Assembly: GCA_028767165.1 (NCBI GenBank)
Contig: JARACJ010000001.1
Location: 248,001-312,000 of the forward strand
Direction of reading: 5' to 3'
DNA from: Proteobacteria bacterium DTSAM18
Lineage (GTDB): Bacteria; Myxococcota_A; UBA796; GCA-2862545
DNA length: 64,000 nucleotides
In this document: positions 34,025 to 43,149 of the stretch, piece by piece
How positions within the stretch are numbered: the first letter of the stretch is position 1
Layout of the letters: each line of letters begins with the position of its first letter
The notes under the pieces: model-generated
Database searches by the model: none
What the model was told of the DNA's origin: nothing
Seen by the model: only the letters and a program-made list of their open reading frames with translations
Translations under genes and position numbers: made by a program

Positions 34025-34300
34025 TCAGGGCGAGTCCGGGCCGGGACTGTTCGTGGGGCCCACGGCGTCATCTTCGGGGGGGCGTGGGAGCTGCTCGGCG
34101 AGGCCCGTCCCGGGCGCGACCACCGGAGGGACGTCGACGGCCGGAAGGGGAGCGGGCTGATCAGGGCGGGTGTCCGGGACCACCTGTCTGGCGGCGTCGG
34201 TGGCGTCGTCCGTGGGGGCGGGGGACCCGAGCAGGGCGCTGGCGCGGCTCGTGACCGCCCGCAGGGGGGCGAGGAGCAGCATGTAGCGGGGCGCGCGCAT
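34025..34300 (-). CDS. Small proline-rich protein, hypothetical
   Basis: 91 residues from the ATG at 34300, which has a perfect AAGGAGG site five bases upstream; that site is the main reason to call it. The N-terminus RAPRYMLLLAPLRAVTSRA could be a weak signal or membrane anchor. The rest is proline- and aspartate-rich (QPAPLPAVDVPPVVAPGTG) and probably unstructured. It lies between the terminator of the TPR lipoprotein and the region upstream of the small secreted gene. No homologue recognised. Confidence 0.4.
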   Translation of the reverse strand: MRAPRYMLLLAPLRAVTSRASALLGSPAPTDDATDAARQVVPDTRPDQPAPLPAVDVPPVVAPGTGLAEQLPRPPEDDAVGPTNSPGPDSP

Positions 34301-34417
34301 GGGGCCTCCTTGTGGTGGACGTGGAGGGTTCCACCTGGCTCCACGGTAGGGGAGTGCGAGAGCGCCTGTCCAGGCGAGGTGATCCGTGGTGTTCCCGACC
34401 TGGACCAAGAACGAGCA

Positions 34418-34445
34418 AGGCCCCGGAGCGGGAGCTCCGGGGCCT
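34418..34445 (-). terminator. Intrinsic terminator after the TPR lipoprotein gene
   Basis: AGGCCCCGGAGC at 34418-34429 pairs perfectly with GCTCCGGGGCCT at 34434-34445 over a GGGA loop: 12 base pairs. On the minus strand it is followed by TGCTCGTTCTTGG, a weak T-tract. It separates the nfsA-E-like part of the cluster from the nfsF-H-like part. Confidence 0.75.
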
Positions 34446-34464
34446 GGGGTGCAGCCTTCAGGGG

Positions 34465-36054
34465 TCACTCTGCGGGAGTGGCCTCTGCGGTCTGCTCGTC
34501 GGTGGTCTCGGCTTCGGGAGCCTCGCCCTCGGCGGTCTCGGCGGTCTCGCCCTCGGCGGTCTCGCCGGTCTCGGCCGTCTCGGCGGTCTCGCCTTCGACA
34601 GCCTCGCCCTCGGCCATCTCATCCTCTGCAGGTGCGCCTGCACCACAGTTGTCGGCGAGGGCCTGCTCGAGCATCGGACCGTAGTAGTCGTTCAGCATCT
34701 GCTGCAGGTCGGCTGCCATGTCCGTCTCTTCGTTGTTGACGGACTCGTAGACCGACTCGAGGAGCATGGAGATCTCCATGGAGACTTCCTCGGGCAGACA
34801 CTGGGCGTTGGCCTGGAGCTTCGCGGTCATGTTGTCGGCGGTGGTACCCAGCTCCTTCAGGACAGCCAGGGCACGCTGACGGCGCTCCTCTTCCTGACGC
34901 TTGCGCTCGGCCTCGATCCGCTTGCGCTCCTCTTCCTCTGCCTTGGCCTGGGCCACGGCTTCGATGCGGCCATGGACCGGATCGCTGGGGGAGAGGGCCT
35001 CGCCACGCGCGGACTTGTAGGACTCGAGGTACTTGAGGGCCTTGGTGAAGTCCTTCAGGTACTTTTCATACAGCGTGGCGGCGTTGAAGTAGGCCTCGTC
35101 GAGGTCGGGGTACTCCTTCAGCAGGCGGTCGTACAGCTTGGCGGCCTCGGTGGTCTCACCGGTGCCACGGAGGGCCACGGCGCGAGCGAGCTGTGCGTCG
35201 GTGCTGGAGGGGTTGGTGGCGATGGCGGCATCGACACACTCGAGGGCCAGGCCGTAGTCGCCGGAGTTCAGCGCGATGAGGCCGAGGTTCATGTTGGCCT
35301 CGAAGTGCTGGGGATCCAGCTTGCGGGCCTCGTTGAACTTCTCGATGGCAGCCGAGGTGTCGTCTTCCTTGAGGAGGAGCACACCCTGGTTGTTGAGCAG
35401 GTTGGCGTCGGCGTCCTGACGCTCGAGTGCCAGCTGGCCCATCATGTCGGCCATCGCGGTGTCACCGCTCTCCAGGTAGAGGGAGGAGAGGATGCGGTAC
35501 ACATCGGGGTTCTTCGGGTTCTTCAGGAGAACCGCACGGCCCTGCTCGATGGCGAGGTCGTACTGGCCTGCGGCCACGAGGGCGTCCATGAACTCGGTGC
35601 GAAGCTCCTCGTTCTCGGGAGACGCCGCGAGGGCGGCCTCGAACAGGGGGATCGCAGCGGCAGCATTGCCCTGGGCCTTGGCCACGCGGGTGAAGCTGAA
35701 CAGGGCAGGCGTGTAGGCGTTGTCGGCCTCGAAGGCTGCCTTGTAGTGCTCACCGGCCTGTGCCACCTTGCCGAGCTGCTCGGAGACCCAGCCGGCGTTG
35801 AAGTGGGCCTTGGCCCCACCACCGAGCTGTGCGGCCTTGGCGAAGTAGCTGTAGGCGGAGTCGTAGTCGACCACGCCCTTGCGGTCGGGCTGCAGGGCAG
35901 CGGTGCCCATCTGGAAGTTGGCGCCAGGATCTGCGGCGAGGGCTTCCTCGCTGACATTGGCACTGGACTTCGGGGAGCCCTTGGGGCAACCGCCCAGCAG
36001 CATGCTGCCGGCGATCGCCAGGGCGAAGGTCATCTTGGTACGGATACGCATCAT
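34465..36054 (-). CDS. TPR lipoprotein (NfsE/GltE-like)
   Basis: 529 residues. The signal MRIRTKMTFALAIAGSMLLGGC ends in a lipobox, so the mature protein is probably attached to the outer membrane. About residues 45-370 are tandem TPR repeats (for example AKAHFNAGWVSEQLGKVAQA and FEANMNLGLIALNSGDYGLA). A charged coiled-coil stretch follows (EEEERKRIEAERKRQEEE, about 385), then a cysteine-containing domain, and a low-complexity Glu-Thr-Ala tail in which GETAETAE-type units repeat. Equivalent in position and build to AglT/GltE and NfsE. Six bases downstream of the large TPR gene. Confidence 0.88.
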   Translation of the reverse strand: MMRIRTKMTFALAIAGSMLLGGCPKGSPKSSANVSEEALAADPGANFQMGTAALQPDRKGVVDYDSAYSYFAKAAQLGGGAKAHFNAGWVSEQLGKVAQAGEHYKAAFEADNAYTPALFSFTRVAKAQGNAAAAIPLFEAALAASPENEELRTEFMDALVAAGQYDLAIEQGRAVLLKNPKNPDVYRILSSLYLESGDTAMADMMGQLALERQDADANLLNNQGVLLLKEDDTSAAIEKFNEARKLDPQHFEANMNLGLIALNSGDYGLALECVDAAIATNPSSTDAQLARAVALRGTGETTEAAKLYDRLLKEYPDLDEAYFNAATLYEKYLKDFTKALKYLESYKSARGEALSPSDPVHGRIEAVAQAKAEEEERKRIEAERKRQEEERRQRALAVLKELGTTADNMTAKLQANAQCLPEEVSMEISMLLESVYESVNNEETDMAADLQQMLNDYYGPMLEQALADNCGAGAPAEDEMAEGEAVEGETAETAETGETAEGETAETAEGEAPEAETTDEQTAEATPAE

Positions 36055-36060
36055 GAAATC

Positions 36061-39000
36061 CTAGTCCAGAGAGGTCTCAGCATCGTAGGAGCGTGCGGAC
36101 TCGGCGGTGTAGCCGGGCTCGGGCAGCATCTCCTCGAGGCCAGGGAAGTCATCCGGACGCAGTTCACCCAGACGCCGCGTCGCGAAAGCGGTGGCTTCGT
36201 TGTAGTAGTGGAGGTCGTAGGAGGTCGTCAGGGCCTGCTTGTAGAAGCCGACCGCGTTCTCGACCTGACCGTAGACCTTGTCCTGCAGGCCCATGCGGTA
36301 GTAGTCCGCCTGGTCCTGGTCGAGGTAGAACGGCACGGGTGCGCCATCCAGGGCGTCGGCCATGGACTCGTACAGGCGACCGATCATGACGATGGCCTCG
36401 AGGCCGCCGCCAGCGGCGCGGGTGGCGGAGATCTCCTGGTAGGAGCCGATGAGCTCCTTGAGGCCCTTGGTCTTCGCCTGCAGGCTCGACTTCATGGCCT
36501 TGTCTTCCTTCTTGATGGCAGCACGCAGGCGGGAGCCGGACAGGCCATCAGCAGACTCGATGCCGGCGCCGGCGATGTTCTGCGCGAAGTACTCGTCGGT
36601 GCGCTGCTGCAGAAGGGTGTGCATCATCTCGGCGACGCCTTCGGCGACCAGCTCGTTGTAGATGTCCTCCTCGGGAGCACCGGATGCCACCAGCTTCTTG
36701 TAGGCTGCGACGGACTTCTTGTAGACGTCGAGGGCTTCCTTCTTCTTGTCTGCGGCCATCAGGGAACGGCCGTGGTGCAGACGTGCGTAGAAGAGGGTGC
36801 TGGTGGACGCATCGGAAGCAGGCTTGCTGTAGTAGGCGCTGAAGGCGTCGGCGGCCTTCTCGTGCTGGTCGTGCTTCTCGTAGATCTTGGCGATCTCGAG
36901 GCGCATGCCCGTGACGGCCTCCTTCGTGGGGAAGTGCTCGATGTAGTTCTCGTAGCGCTCGATGGCACCTTCCCAGTCGCCCATCGCGTTGTGGAACAGC
37001 GCGGAGGAGTACAGGTAGGTGGCCACGCGCTCGTCGAGGGCGGTGAGTGCCTTGTCCTTTTCGTCCTGCTTCTTCTCCTTGTCGTCGGCGAGCTTCTTGC
37101 GCTCGTCGTCGTACATGGAGATGAACAGGTCGTAGTACTCGGTGGCCTTGGCGAGGTCGGCGACGCGCTCGTAGGACTCGCCCAGGGTGCCGATGGAGTC
37201 GTAGTAGAACTGGGTCTTGCCCTTGAAGCGCTCATCCTCGATGAGGATGTGACGGATCTTCATGCTGTCTGCGATGCGATCCGACTGCCAGTAGTACACG
37301 GCGGCGTTGTTGTAGGCGAAGTCGACCTTCTCGAACTCGGGGAACTCCTCGGCGAACGCCACGAAGGCGTCGGCGGTCTTGGAGTAGTCCTTGTTGGCCG
37401 CGAAATCGAGCTCGATGACCTTGAAGGAGGAGGACGAGTAGATGTCGTGCATCTCCTTCTTGAACTTGTCGGAGCCGAGACCTTCCTGGGTCCAGAACGC
37501 CTTGGAGGTCTCCTTGATGGAGGTCCACTCCTCGCGGATGGCGAGGGCGTCGAGGATGAGGTGGGCGGCGCGCTCGGCACGCTCGGACTTCGGCCAGCGG
37601 CTGATGACCTTACGGAACTGGTCGGCAGCCTCGGTGAAGTGGTAGCGGCTGTAGAGCAGGTACGCGGACTTGTAGATCGCGATCTCGACCTTCTTGTCGC
37701 CTTCGTACAGCTCGGCGTACTGACCACACGCGGCGATCAGGGCCTGCTCCCACTTGGTGAGCTCCTTGGGCTGGACGTCCTTGTCGACCTTGACGGCCGC
37801 GGTGGAGATCTCACCGCCACCCTCGGAGGTGACCATCTTCTCTGCGGCGAAGATCGCGGACTCGGCACAGGCGCGGCTGTACTCGCCCTTGGGGTCGAGC
37901 TTCACGACGGCCATGTAGTGGGTGTAGGCATCCTCGTAGCGCTTGAGGTCCCACAGGAGCTCGCCGAAGTCGTAGTGGGCCGTGTAGGAGCGCTTGTCGT
38001 CTCCGTAGGACTCCATGTAGACCTCGTACGCTGCCACGGCGGCGTCGAAGGCGGCCTTCGCACGGGGGTGCTTGGCCTTCTGGAGCTCACGGGCTTCCTT
38101 GTTGAAGGCGTGGGCGGTGGCGCTCAGTGCCTTCTCGATGGTGTCGGCAGCGAGGGTCAGCGCCTTGGGGTTGGAGGCGTTGGCCTGGGCCCAGGCAGAC
38201 TCGGGGCTGTAGTCTTCGCGGAGCTTGCGGATCTCCTCGAGGACCTTGTCCTTGGCGTCCATCTGACGGTAGGCGTTGATGATGGAGTTCTGGTACTCCG
38301 GCGCCTCTTCGTGCTTGGGATCCTCGGCGATGAGGCGACGGTAGGTGTCGACCTCCTGACCGTAGCGACCCTGCTCGTTGCAGATGTGTGCCAGGCGCTT
38401 CAGCATGGCGCGGATGAGCTCACGACGGCCGAGGCCCTCGAAGTAGGCGTAGGCCTCGTCGATCTTGTTGGACTCGGCGAAGAACCGGACGAGGTCGCGC
38501 AGGGCCTCCTCGGACAGGCGGATCTTCTGGCCGGTGGCCTGCTCTTCGGCCATGGAGCGCTGGACCACGGCCTTCATGCCGTTGATGGCCTTGTCGTACT
38601 CCTCGACGTTGAAGTAGCACCAGGACAGCTTGTAGGTGGCGTAGCCCCACTGGGGGGAGTCCTCGAACTGGGACGCCTTGAGGTAGGCGCGCAGCGCGGG
38701 GAAGGCCTCGTTGCGGTCGAAGTAGTACTCACCGATGAGGACGTAGGACTCGGGCACGCGACCGGACTGCGGGTACAGCTTGACCAGCTTCTTGAAGGCG
38801 GCGAGGGCCTTGGACTCCTGCTGGATGTCCTTGTAGGTCATGCCGAGGAAGAAGGTGGCCTGGTCGGCGCGGGGGTGGCGCGGGTAGCGCTTGAGGATGC
38901 CCTCGTACAGCTTGATGGACCGCTTGTACCAACCGAACGAGTTCGTGTTGTCCGGCTTGAGGGTCTCACAAGTGGTGGGGTCTTCGGCGGTGTTGAAACA

Positions 39001-39339
39001 CTCGTCGAACTTCTTGTTGTAGGCGTCCATCTCGTCGAAGTAGTCCGCCTTGCCCTGCTCGTAGTACAGGTCGGCCAGACGGAGCATCATCTCCGCCTTG
39101 CGGCTGTCGTCGGGGGCATCGGAGAGCAGGGCCTTGAGGCGACTGATGGACTCGAGCCGCTTCTGCTCTGCGAGGGCACGCAACTCGGCGGACTCACGCT
39201 GATCGGTGGTGATCTCGTCGAGGCGAAGTGCGCGGCGCTCCTCTTCTGCGTGGGCAGAGGATGCGAGGGAACCACCTGCGGCGACCATCGCCAGCACGAG
39301 GCCGGCACGGGTTCCAGCACGTCGGATTGGGAAGAACAT
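36061..39339 (-). CDS. Large secreted TPR protein (NfsD/GltD, AgmU-like)
   Basis: 1092 residues from the ATG at 39339, with AGGAG eight bases upstream; longer in-frame readings lie in the repeat region. A signal peptide (RAGLVLAMVAAGGSLASSAHA) sends it to the periplasm. Most of the protein is TPR or TPR-like helical repeats, e.g. SEMMLRLADLYYEQGKADYF-type units (KAEMMLRLADLYYEQGKADY), DQATFFLGMTYKDIQQESKA and YTAHYDFGELLWDLKRYEDA. Size, repeat content and place in the cluster match GltD (AgmU) and NfsD, proposed periplasmic scaffold proteins. No catalytic motif seen. Confidence 0.88.
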   Translation of the reverse strand: MFFPIRRAGTRAGLVLAMVAAGGSLASSAHAEEERRALRLDEITTDQRESAELRALAEQKRLESISRLKALLSDAPDDSRKAEMMLRLADLYYEQGKADYFDEMDAYNKKFDECFNTAEDPTTCETLKPDNTNSFGWYKRSIKLYEGILKRYPRHPRADQATFFLGMTYKDIQQESKALAAFKKLVKLYPQSGRVPESYVLIGEYYFDRNEAFPALRAYLKASQFEDSPQWGYATYKLSWCYFNVEEYDKAINGMKAVVQRSMAEEQATGQKIRLSEEALRDLVRFFAESNKIDEAYAYFEGLGRRELIRAMLKRLAHICNEQGRYGQEVDTYRRLIAEDPKHEEAPEYQNSIINAYRQMDAKDKVLEEIRKLREDYSPESAWAQANASNPKALTLAADTIEKALSATAHAFNKEARELQKAKHPRAKAAFDAAVAAYEVYMESYGDDKRSYTAHYDFGELLWDLKRYEDAYTHYMAVVKLDPKGEYSRACAESAIFAAEKMVTSEGGGEISTAAVKVDKDVQPKELTKWEQALIAACGQYAELYEGDKKVEIAIYKSAYLLYSRYHFTEAADQFRKVISRWPKSERAERAAHLILDALAIREEWTSIKETSKAFWTQEGLGSDKFKKEMHDIYSSSSFKVIELDFAANKDYSKTADAFVAFAEEFPEFEKVDFAYNNAAVYYWQSDRIADSMKIRHILIEDERFKGKTQFYYDSIGTLGESYERVADLAKATEYYDLFISMYDDERKKLADDKEKKQDEKDKALTALDERVATYLYSSALFHNAMGDWEGAIERYENYIEHFPTKEAVTGMRLEIAKIYEKHDQHEKAADAFSAYYSKPASDASTSTLFYARLHHGRSLMAADKKKEALDVYKKSVAAYKKLVASGAPEEDIYNELVAEGVAEMMHTLLQQRTDEYFAQNIAGAGIESADGLSGSRLRAAIKKEDKAMKSSLQAKTKGLKELIGSYQEISATRAAGGGLEAIVMIGRLYESMADALDGAPVPFYLDQDQADYYRMGLQDKVYGQVENAVGFYKQALTTSYDLHYYNEATAFATRRLGELRPDDFPGLEEMLPEPGYTAESARSYDAETSLD

Positions 39340-39374
39340 GTACGAGACTCCTGAGGGGAGGCCGAGGGAGCTTA

Positions 39375-39450
39375 CAACTGCGATGGGGGGCAACTGCAAT
39401 GGGATTCGCAGCTGCGGGAGACCCCGCAACTGCGATGAAGCTTGCAACTA
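39375..39450 (-). repeat. Five degenerate ~18-bp repeats between the NfsC-like and NfsD-like genes
   Basis: The unit CAACTGCGATG(G) recurs with cores at 39375 (CAACTG), 39391 (CAACTG), 39409 (CAGCTG), 39427 (CAACTG) and 39445 (CAACTA): spacing 16, 18, 18, 18. Two of the units also form a stem, CGCAGCTGCGGG with CCCGCAACTGCG at about 39407-39434. It fills the 152-base gap before the large TPR gene and ends about 35 bases from its start codon. Could be a regulator-binding array, an mRNA-stability element, or both. Confidence 0.55.
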
Positions 39451-39491
39451 TGGACGGCGATCAGCTGTCAAAGAGATTCAAAGGTGCTGAA

Positions 39492-41321
39492 TCACTTGCA
39501 GGAACCCTGTTCGGTGAACCGGTAGTAGCCCAGCTCGTCGATCCAGAATTCACCGTTGAAAGGCCAGTAGATGATGTCCGTCTGGGTGGCGAAGTCGATG
39601 GGACGCTTGTCGACCGCTTCCGTGTCCGGGTTGGAGGACCGGAACATGTAGTCGGCGCGCTGGGCGTCGACGACCTCGAAGCGGAGGACGTCGCCGTCGT
39701 TGATCAGGCCGTCGAGCATGCGGTAGTTCTCCAGCATCGACTGCAGCATCTTACGGCCGGCGAGGACCTTGATGCGCTGCTGATCCTGGGCGATCACGTC
39801 GTTGAGGTGCTTGCCGAGGGAGTCTCGCCAAGCGGACTTCTGGACGGCGATCAACTCGAGCTCATCATCGATCATGTCGAGGTGGCGCACGAAGGCGGCG
39901 AGGTCGCGGTTGCGCAGGATCTTCGTGAAGAAGGCCTTGGGCAGCTCGGACTGGCCTGCGCTCGGGCCGAAGTAGGCGTCGAACGCCTGATCGGTGAGCT
40001 TGGAGCCTTCCTTGGACTTGTACTTGTCGATGAATGCCTTCAGCTCGTCGCGCATCGGTCGGTACTTCGCGTCGAACAGGGTCATGACGCGGGTGACTTC
40101 CTCGTACTCGCAGAAGGTGAAGTAGTTGAGCGCCTTGAGGTAGGTGATCTCGGGGATGAAATCGTGGTCGGCGAAGTAGGGGGAGTCTGCGGAGGTGAGC
40201 AGACCCAGGGACTTGTTGTAGTCGCCGGCGTAGAAGGCGGTCCAGGACCGCTCGAACAGGGACTCCGGCCAGTGGATGGAGTCGCGAGCGACCTTGGAAT
40301 AGTACTTCTCGGCCTGGTCCATCCGCTCGATCTTGAAGTAGATACGACCGATGTTGACGAGCGAGAGGTCCTTGAGCTCCTCGAGCTCGTAGGCGATGCG
40401 CGGGTCGTCGGTGGGGACCTCGGCGCGAAGCACCTCGCGGAAGGACTTGACCGCACTCTTCAGCTTGTCGCGCTGGTAGTTGATCATGCCCTCGAAGTAC
40501 TGCGCCCGGGGGTACAGCGAGTGGTCGACGGGGATCTCGCCGAAGTGGGCGGAGGCGTCGGCCAGGTTGCCGTCGTCGTATTCCCGCAGACCCATGAGGT
40601 AGTGCAGGTGCGGACGTGCCTGGCGGGGGTACTGGGCCGGATCGAGGCGACCGACGATGCGGCGGACCTCGTTGTCGTCGCCGGTGATGGCGGTGATCTG
40701 GGCCAGACGGGGCAGGGCGAACTTGAACAGCGGGTTCTTGGGGCCACCCTTGCGGATGACCTCCATGTAGTAGTGCTGGGCGCTGTGGTTCATGTCCAGC
40801 GCCTGCAGGGACTTGGCCAGGTAGTACTTGATCGTCGATTCCTTCTCGGGGAAGGCGTTCTCCTCGAGGAGCTGGAACAGCCCGTAGGAGGAGGTCAGGT
40901 ACTTGCCGGCCTTGTAGTCGTTGATGTACTGCTCGAGCTCGGCGGAACCGGCGGCCGTGGCCTCCTCCTCGCTCTCGTCGAAGTCGTCACCGATGGTCTC
41001 GGTGGTCTCGAACCGGCTGGCGGGGGGGGCTTCCTCGACCTGCTCCTCGGCGGCGGGGGCCTCGGGGGCCTCCACCTCGGGGAGCTGCTCGCGGGCAGCG
41101 GCGAGGATCTCCTCGGGTGCTTCGCCATCGACGAGGCACTTGAGGTCGTCCTCGGTGAGCTCGTAGGAGCGCATGTTGTCGACGATGACGTCGACGGGGA
41201 CGTTCACGCGCAGCATCTGCAGGATGTTGTCGCAGGGGCCGGCGGCCTCGGCGGAGCCTGCAGCCATCCACAGGGAGGCCACGAGGGCAGAGCGGGTGCT
41301 CCAACGGAGAAGTCGGGTCAT
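39492..41321 (-). CDS. TPR-containing secreted protein (NfsC/GltC-like)
   Basis: 609 residues from the ATG at 41321, overlapping the previous stop as ATGA; the longer reading to 41687 is antisense-like and arginine-rich. The signal is RSALVASLWMAAGSAEA. A short N-terminal domain (ILQMLRVNVPVDVIVDNM) and an acidic linker (residues about 75-125) lead into helical repeats such as KYYLAKSLQALDMNHSAQHY and DLSLVNIGRIYFKIERMDQA. The ending WIDELGYYRFTEQGSCK has a lone C-terminal-region cysteine. Position and architecture match NfsC/GltC. Confidence 0.85.
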   Translation of the reverse strand: MTRLLRWSTRSALVASLWMAAGSAEAAGPCDNILQMLRVNVPVDVIVDNMRSYELTEDDLKCLVDGEAPEEILAAAREQLPEVEAPEAPAAEEQVEEAPPASRFETTETIGDDFDESEEEATAAGSAELEQYINDYKAGKYLTSSYGLFQLLEENAFPEKESTIKYYLAKSLQALDMNHSAQHYYMEVIRKGGPKNPLFKFALPRLAQITAITGDDNEVRRIVGRLDPAQYPRQARPHLHYLMGLREYDDGNLADASAHFGEIPVDHSLYPRAQYFEGMINYQRDKLKSAVKSFREVLRAEVPTDDPRIAYELEELKDLSLVNIGRIYFKIERMDQAEKYYSKVARDSIHWPESLFERSWTAFYAGDYNKSLGLLTSADSPYFADHDFIPEITYLKALNYFTFCEYEEVTRVMTLFDAKYRPMRDELKAFIDKYKSKEGSKLTDQAFDAYFGPSAGQSELPKAFFTKILRNRDLAAFVRHLDMIDDELELIAVQKSAWRDSLGKHLNDVIAQDQQRIKVLAGRKMLQSMLENYRMLDGLINDGDVLRFEVVDAQRADYMFRSSNPDTEAVDKRPIDFATQTDIIYWPFNGEFWIDELGYYRFTEQGSCK

Positions 41322-42193
41322 TGTGCTTTGCCTCCGAAGAAGAAGGACGGGCCGATGGACAGGGCCAGGTTGTTCTTCACTTCGAGCGTGCTGTTCTGGA
41401 CGCGTGAGTTGATGTAGCTCAGGGTGCGGACGTCGAAGCGCAGGGCCACCGTGCGGTTGAACGCCATGCGCAGGCCACCGCCGACGGACATGGTGAACAG
41501 CACCTGGTCGGCCTGATCGATGGCCTCGGGGTCGGGGTCGCCGTCGGTGCCGAGGAAGACGTCGTCGGAGACGCCGGCCGCGCCGAGACCGAACACGCCG
41601 AAGAGGTCGAACGTGATGGTGTTGCCGCGGGTGGTGGCGATCTTGCCGTAGATCGGGGCGTACTGGAAGTTCGCCGTGGCGTGCCACATCAGGCGGGACA
41701 CCTGGGGCACGACCTCGTTCTCTTCGACCAGATCGTTCGTGATGCCCTTGAGGTCGCCCTCGCCGTTCTCGCCGAAGGAGGGGCTGTAGGCGGCGTTGAG
41801 CTCGATGCCCAGGACCTCGGTGGGGTGGAACGCGAAGGATCCACCGAACTGGATGCGGTGGACGAAGGGATCGTTCGGGATGTAGCCGATGTAGGGCATG
41901 AACTCGGCGCGGCCGATCTTCATGAACTGCTTGGGCTGAAGGGTCTTGATGACCTTCTTCTTCATCTCGGGGAGCTCGACCTGGACCATGTTGCGGTCGG
42001 CCTCGTCCTCGAGGGAGCGGCGCTCCTCGCGGACGGTGGACTCACCCTCTTCGAGGAGATCGTCGAACTCGTCCTGCACCAGACCGTCGTCGTCGGTGGT
42101 GGGGGAGGAGTCGGCCATGGCGAGTCCGGGGAGCGTGGCTCCGACCAGGGACGCCATCGCGAATTGCTTGAAGTGCTTCACAAAGGCCTCCAT
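41318..42193 (-). CDS. Outer-membrane beta-barrel protein (NfsB-like position)
   Basis: 291 residues with a signal FKQFAMASLVGATLPGLAMA. An acidic region (DDDGLVQDEFDDLLEEGEST) precedes a barrel domain of about 190 residues whose strands end in aromatic residues, e.g. IQFGGSFAFHPTEVLGIELN and HATANFQYAPIYGKIA; the last strand is LALSIGPSFFFGG. It shows the same plan as the upstream barrel gene, including APIYGKI against APFYGKI there, so the two are paralogues. Start and stop overlap its neighbours (TGATG and ATGA), which indicates tight coupling. Confidence 0.83.
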   Translation of the reverse strand: MEAFVKHFKQFAMASLVGATLPGLAMADSSPTTDDDGLVQDEFDDLLEEGESTVREERRSLEDEADRNMVQVELPEMKKKVIKTLQPKQFMKIGRAEFMPYIGYIPNDPFVHRIQFGGSFAFHPTEVLGIELNAAYSPSFGENGEGDLKGITNDLVEENEVVPQVSRLMWHATANFQYAPIYGKIATTRGNTITFDLFGVFGLGAAGVSDDVFLGTDGDPDPEAIDQADQVLFTMSVGGGLRMAFNRTVALRFDVRTLSYINSRVQNSTLEVKNNLALSIGPSFFFGGKAQ

Positions 42194-43020
42194 CAGAAGT
42201 CACGCAGCCGGGGCTTCATCTTGGGGAAGTAGAACGAGACGCCGGCGCCAGCGTTGAACAGGTAGCCGAGTGCGAGGTTGGGACCTGCTTCGTCGGGGGG
42301 CGTGTTCTGCTGCTGGAGGGGAGAGGTGGGATACAGGTACACGCGCGCGTCGAGGTTGAGCGCGATGAGCTGCGTGATGAAGATGTTCATGCCCACGGCG
42401 GCCGAACCACCGGGACGGGCGACGCTCTGGCCCTCGAGGAGGGTGGCTGCGAAGGCACCGTTGACGGACTCGGCGGACTTCTCTGCCCAGTAGTCCTTCT
42501 CGACGACCACGGCGGCGTTGGCGGCCAGGTAGATGTCGAAGTTGGCGACCGCCTCACCGATGAGGTTGATCTTGCCGTAGAAGGGAGCCCAGGCCACGCC
42601 GAAGTCTGCGGTGAACAGGCTCTTGCGCAGGGGCTGCTGGAAGTCGTCGATGTCCTGCTGCTCGGCGAGCTGAAGCAGGGTCAGCGTGAGCGGCTTCAGG
42701 TCTGCGACGTTGTTGTCGGGGGAGAAGCCTGCCCGGAACTGCAGCGAGACCTGCTCGCTGAAGTGGTAGCCCGCCCGCAGACCGAGCTGGAAGCGTCGGG
42801 CGTACGGGTTGGTCGGGGTGACGGCGCCGAACAGGGTGATGTCGAACCGGTTCTTCTTGGTGAAGTACCGGTTCTGGACGGGATCAGGCTTGGGAGCGCC
42901 GTTTCGGAACTCCTCAAGTGCCTCATGTCCCGGAGGGGTGGTGTCTTCAGCCGCGAGGGCCGAAGTGCTGACCATCCCCATGCCGAGGGACGCCAGGGCG
43001 AGGGTGGTTTTCAGATTCAT
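42193..43020 (-). CDS. Outer-membrane beta-barrel protein (NfsA-like position)
   Basis: 275 residues from the ATG at 43020, where the signal NLKTTLALASLGMGMVSTSALA begins; the frame extends to 43170 but that part is unlike a signal. The mature protein has the short N-terminal segment PVQNRYFTKKNRFDITLFGA, then barrel strands such as YHFSEQVSLQFRAGFSPDNN and FGVAWAPFYGKINLIGEAVA, ending AGAGVSFYFPKMKPRLRDF. First gene of the nfs/glt-like cluster, downstream of a sigma-54-type promoter sequence. Confidence 0.83.
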   Translation of the reverse strand: MNLKTTLALASLGMGMVSTSALAAEDTTPPGHEALEEFRNGAPKPDPVQNRYFTKKNRFDITLFGAVTPTNPYARRFQLGLRAGYHFSEQVSLQFRAGFSPDNNVADLKPLTLTLLQLAEQQDIDDFQQPLRKSLFTADFGVAWAPFYGKINLIGEAVANFDIYLAANAAVVVEKDYWAEKSAESVNGAFAATLLEGQSVARPGGSAAVGMNIFITQLIALNLDARVYLYPTSPLQQQNTPPDEAGPNLALGYLFNAGAGVSFYFPKMKPRLRDF

Positions 43021-43149
43021 CCAGGCAACTCCGATGAAAAGCTGGCGTGGATCGGGAGTACTCCACGCTTGACGGCCCGTGCTTTTAGCACAGGATTCCG
43101 AATGCTGGCCCGAGGACCGTGGTCGGCAGGGCACGATGTACCATTGTCC

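Noticed and set aside
33862-34254. Plus-strand 130-codon frame beginning with a lipoprotein-like segment
   Set aside because: Weak ribosome-binding site; after about 55 residues it becomes Arg/Gly/Pro-rich and overlaps the better-supported minus-strand small gene.
34312-39354. Plus-strand open frame of 1680 codons opposite the TPR genes
   Set aside because: It is the exact antisense of two well-supported TPR genes; lack of stops follows from their codon bias. Its translation is Leu/Val/Gly/Glu-rich without domains.
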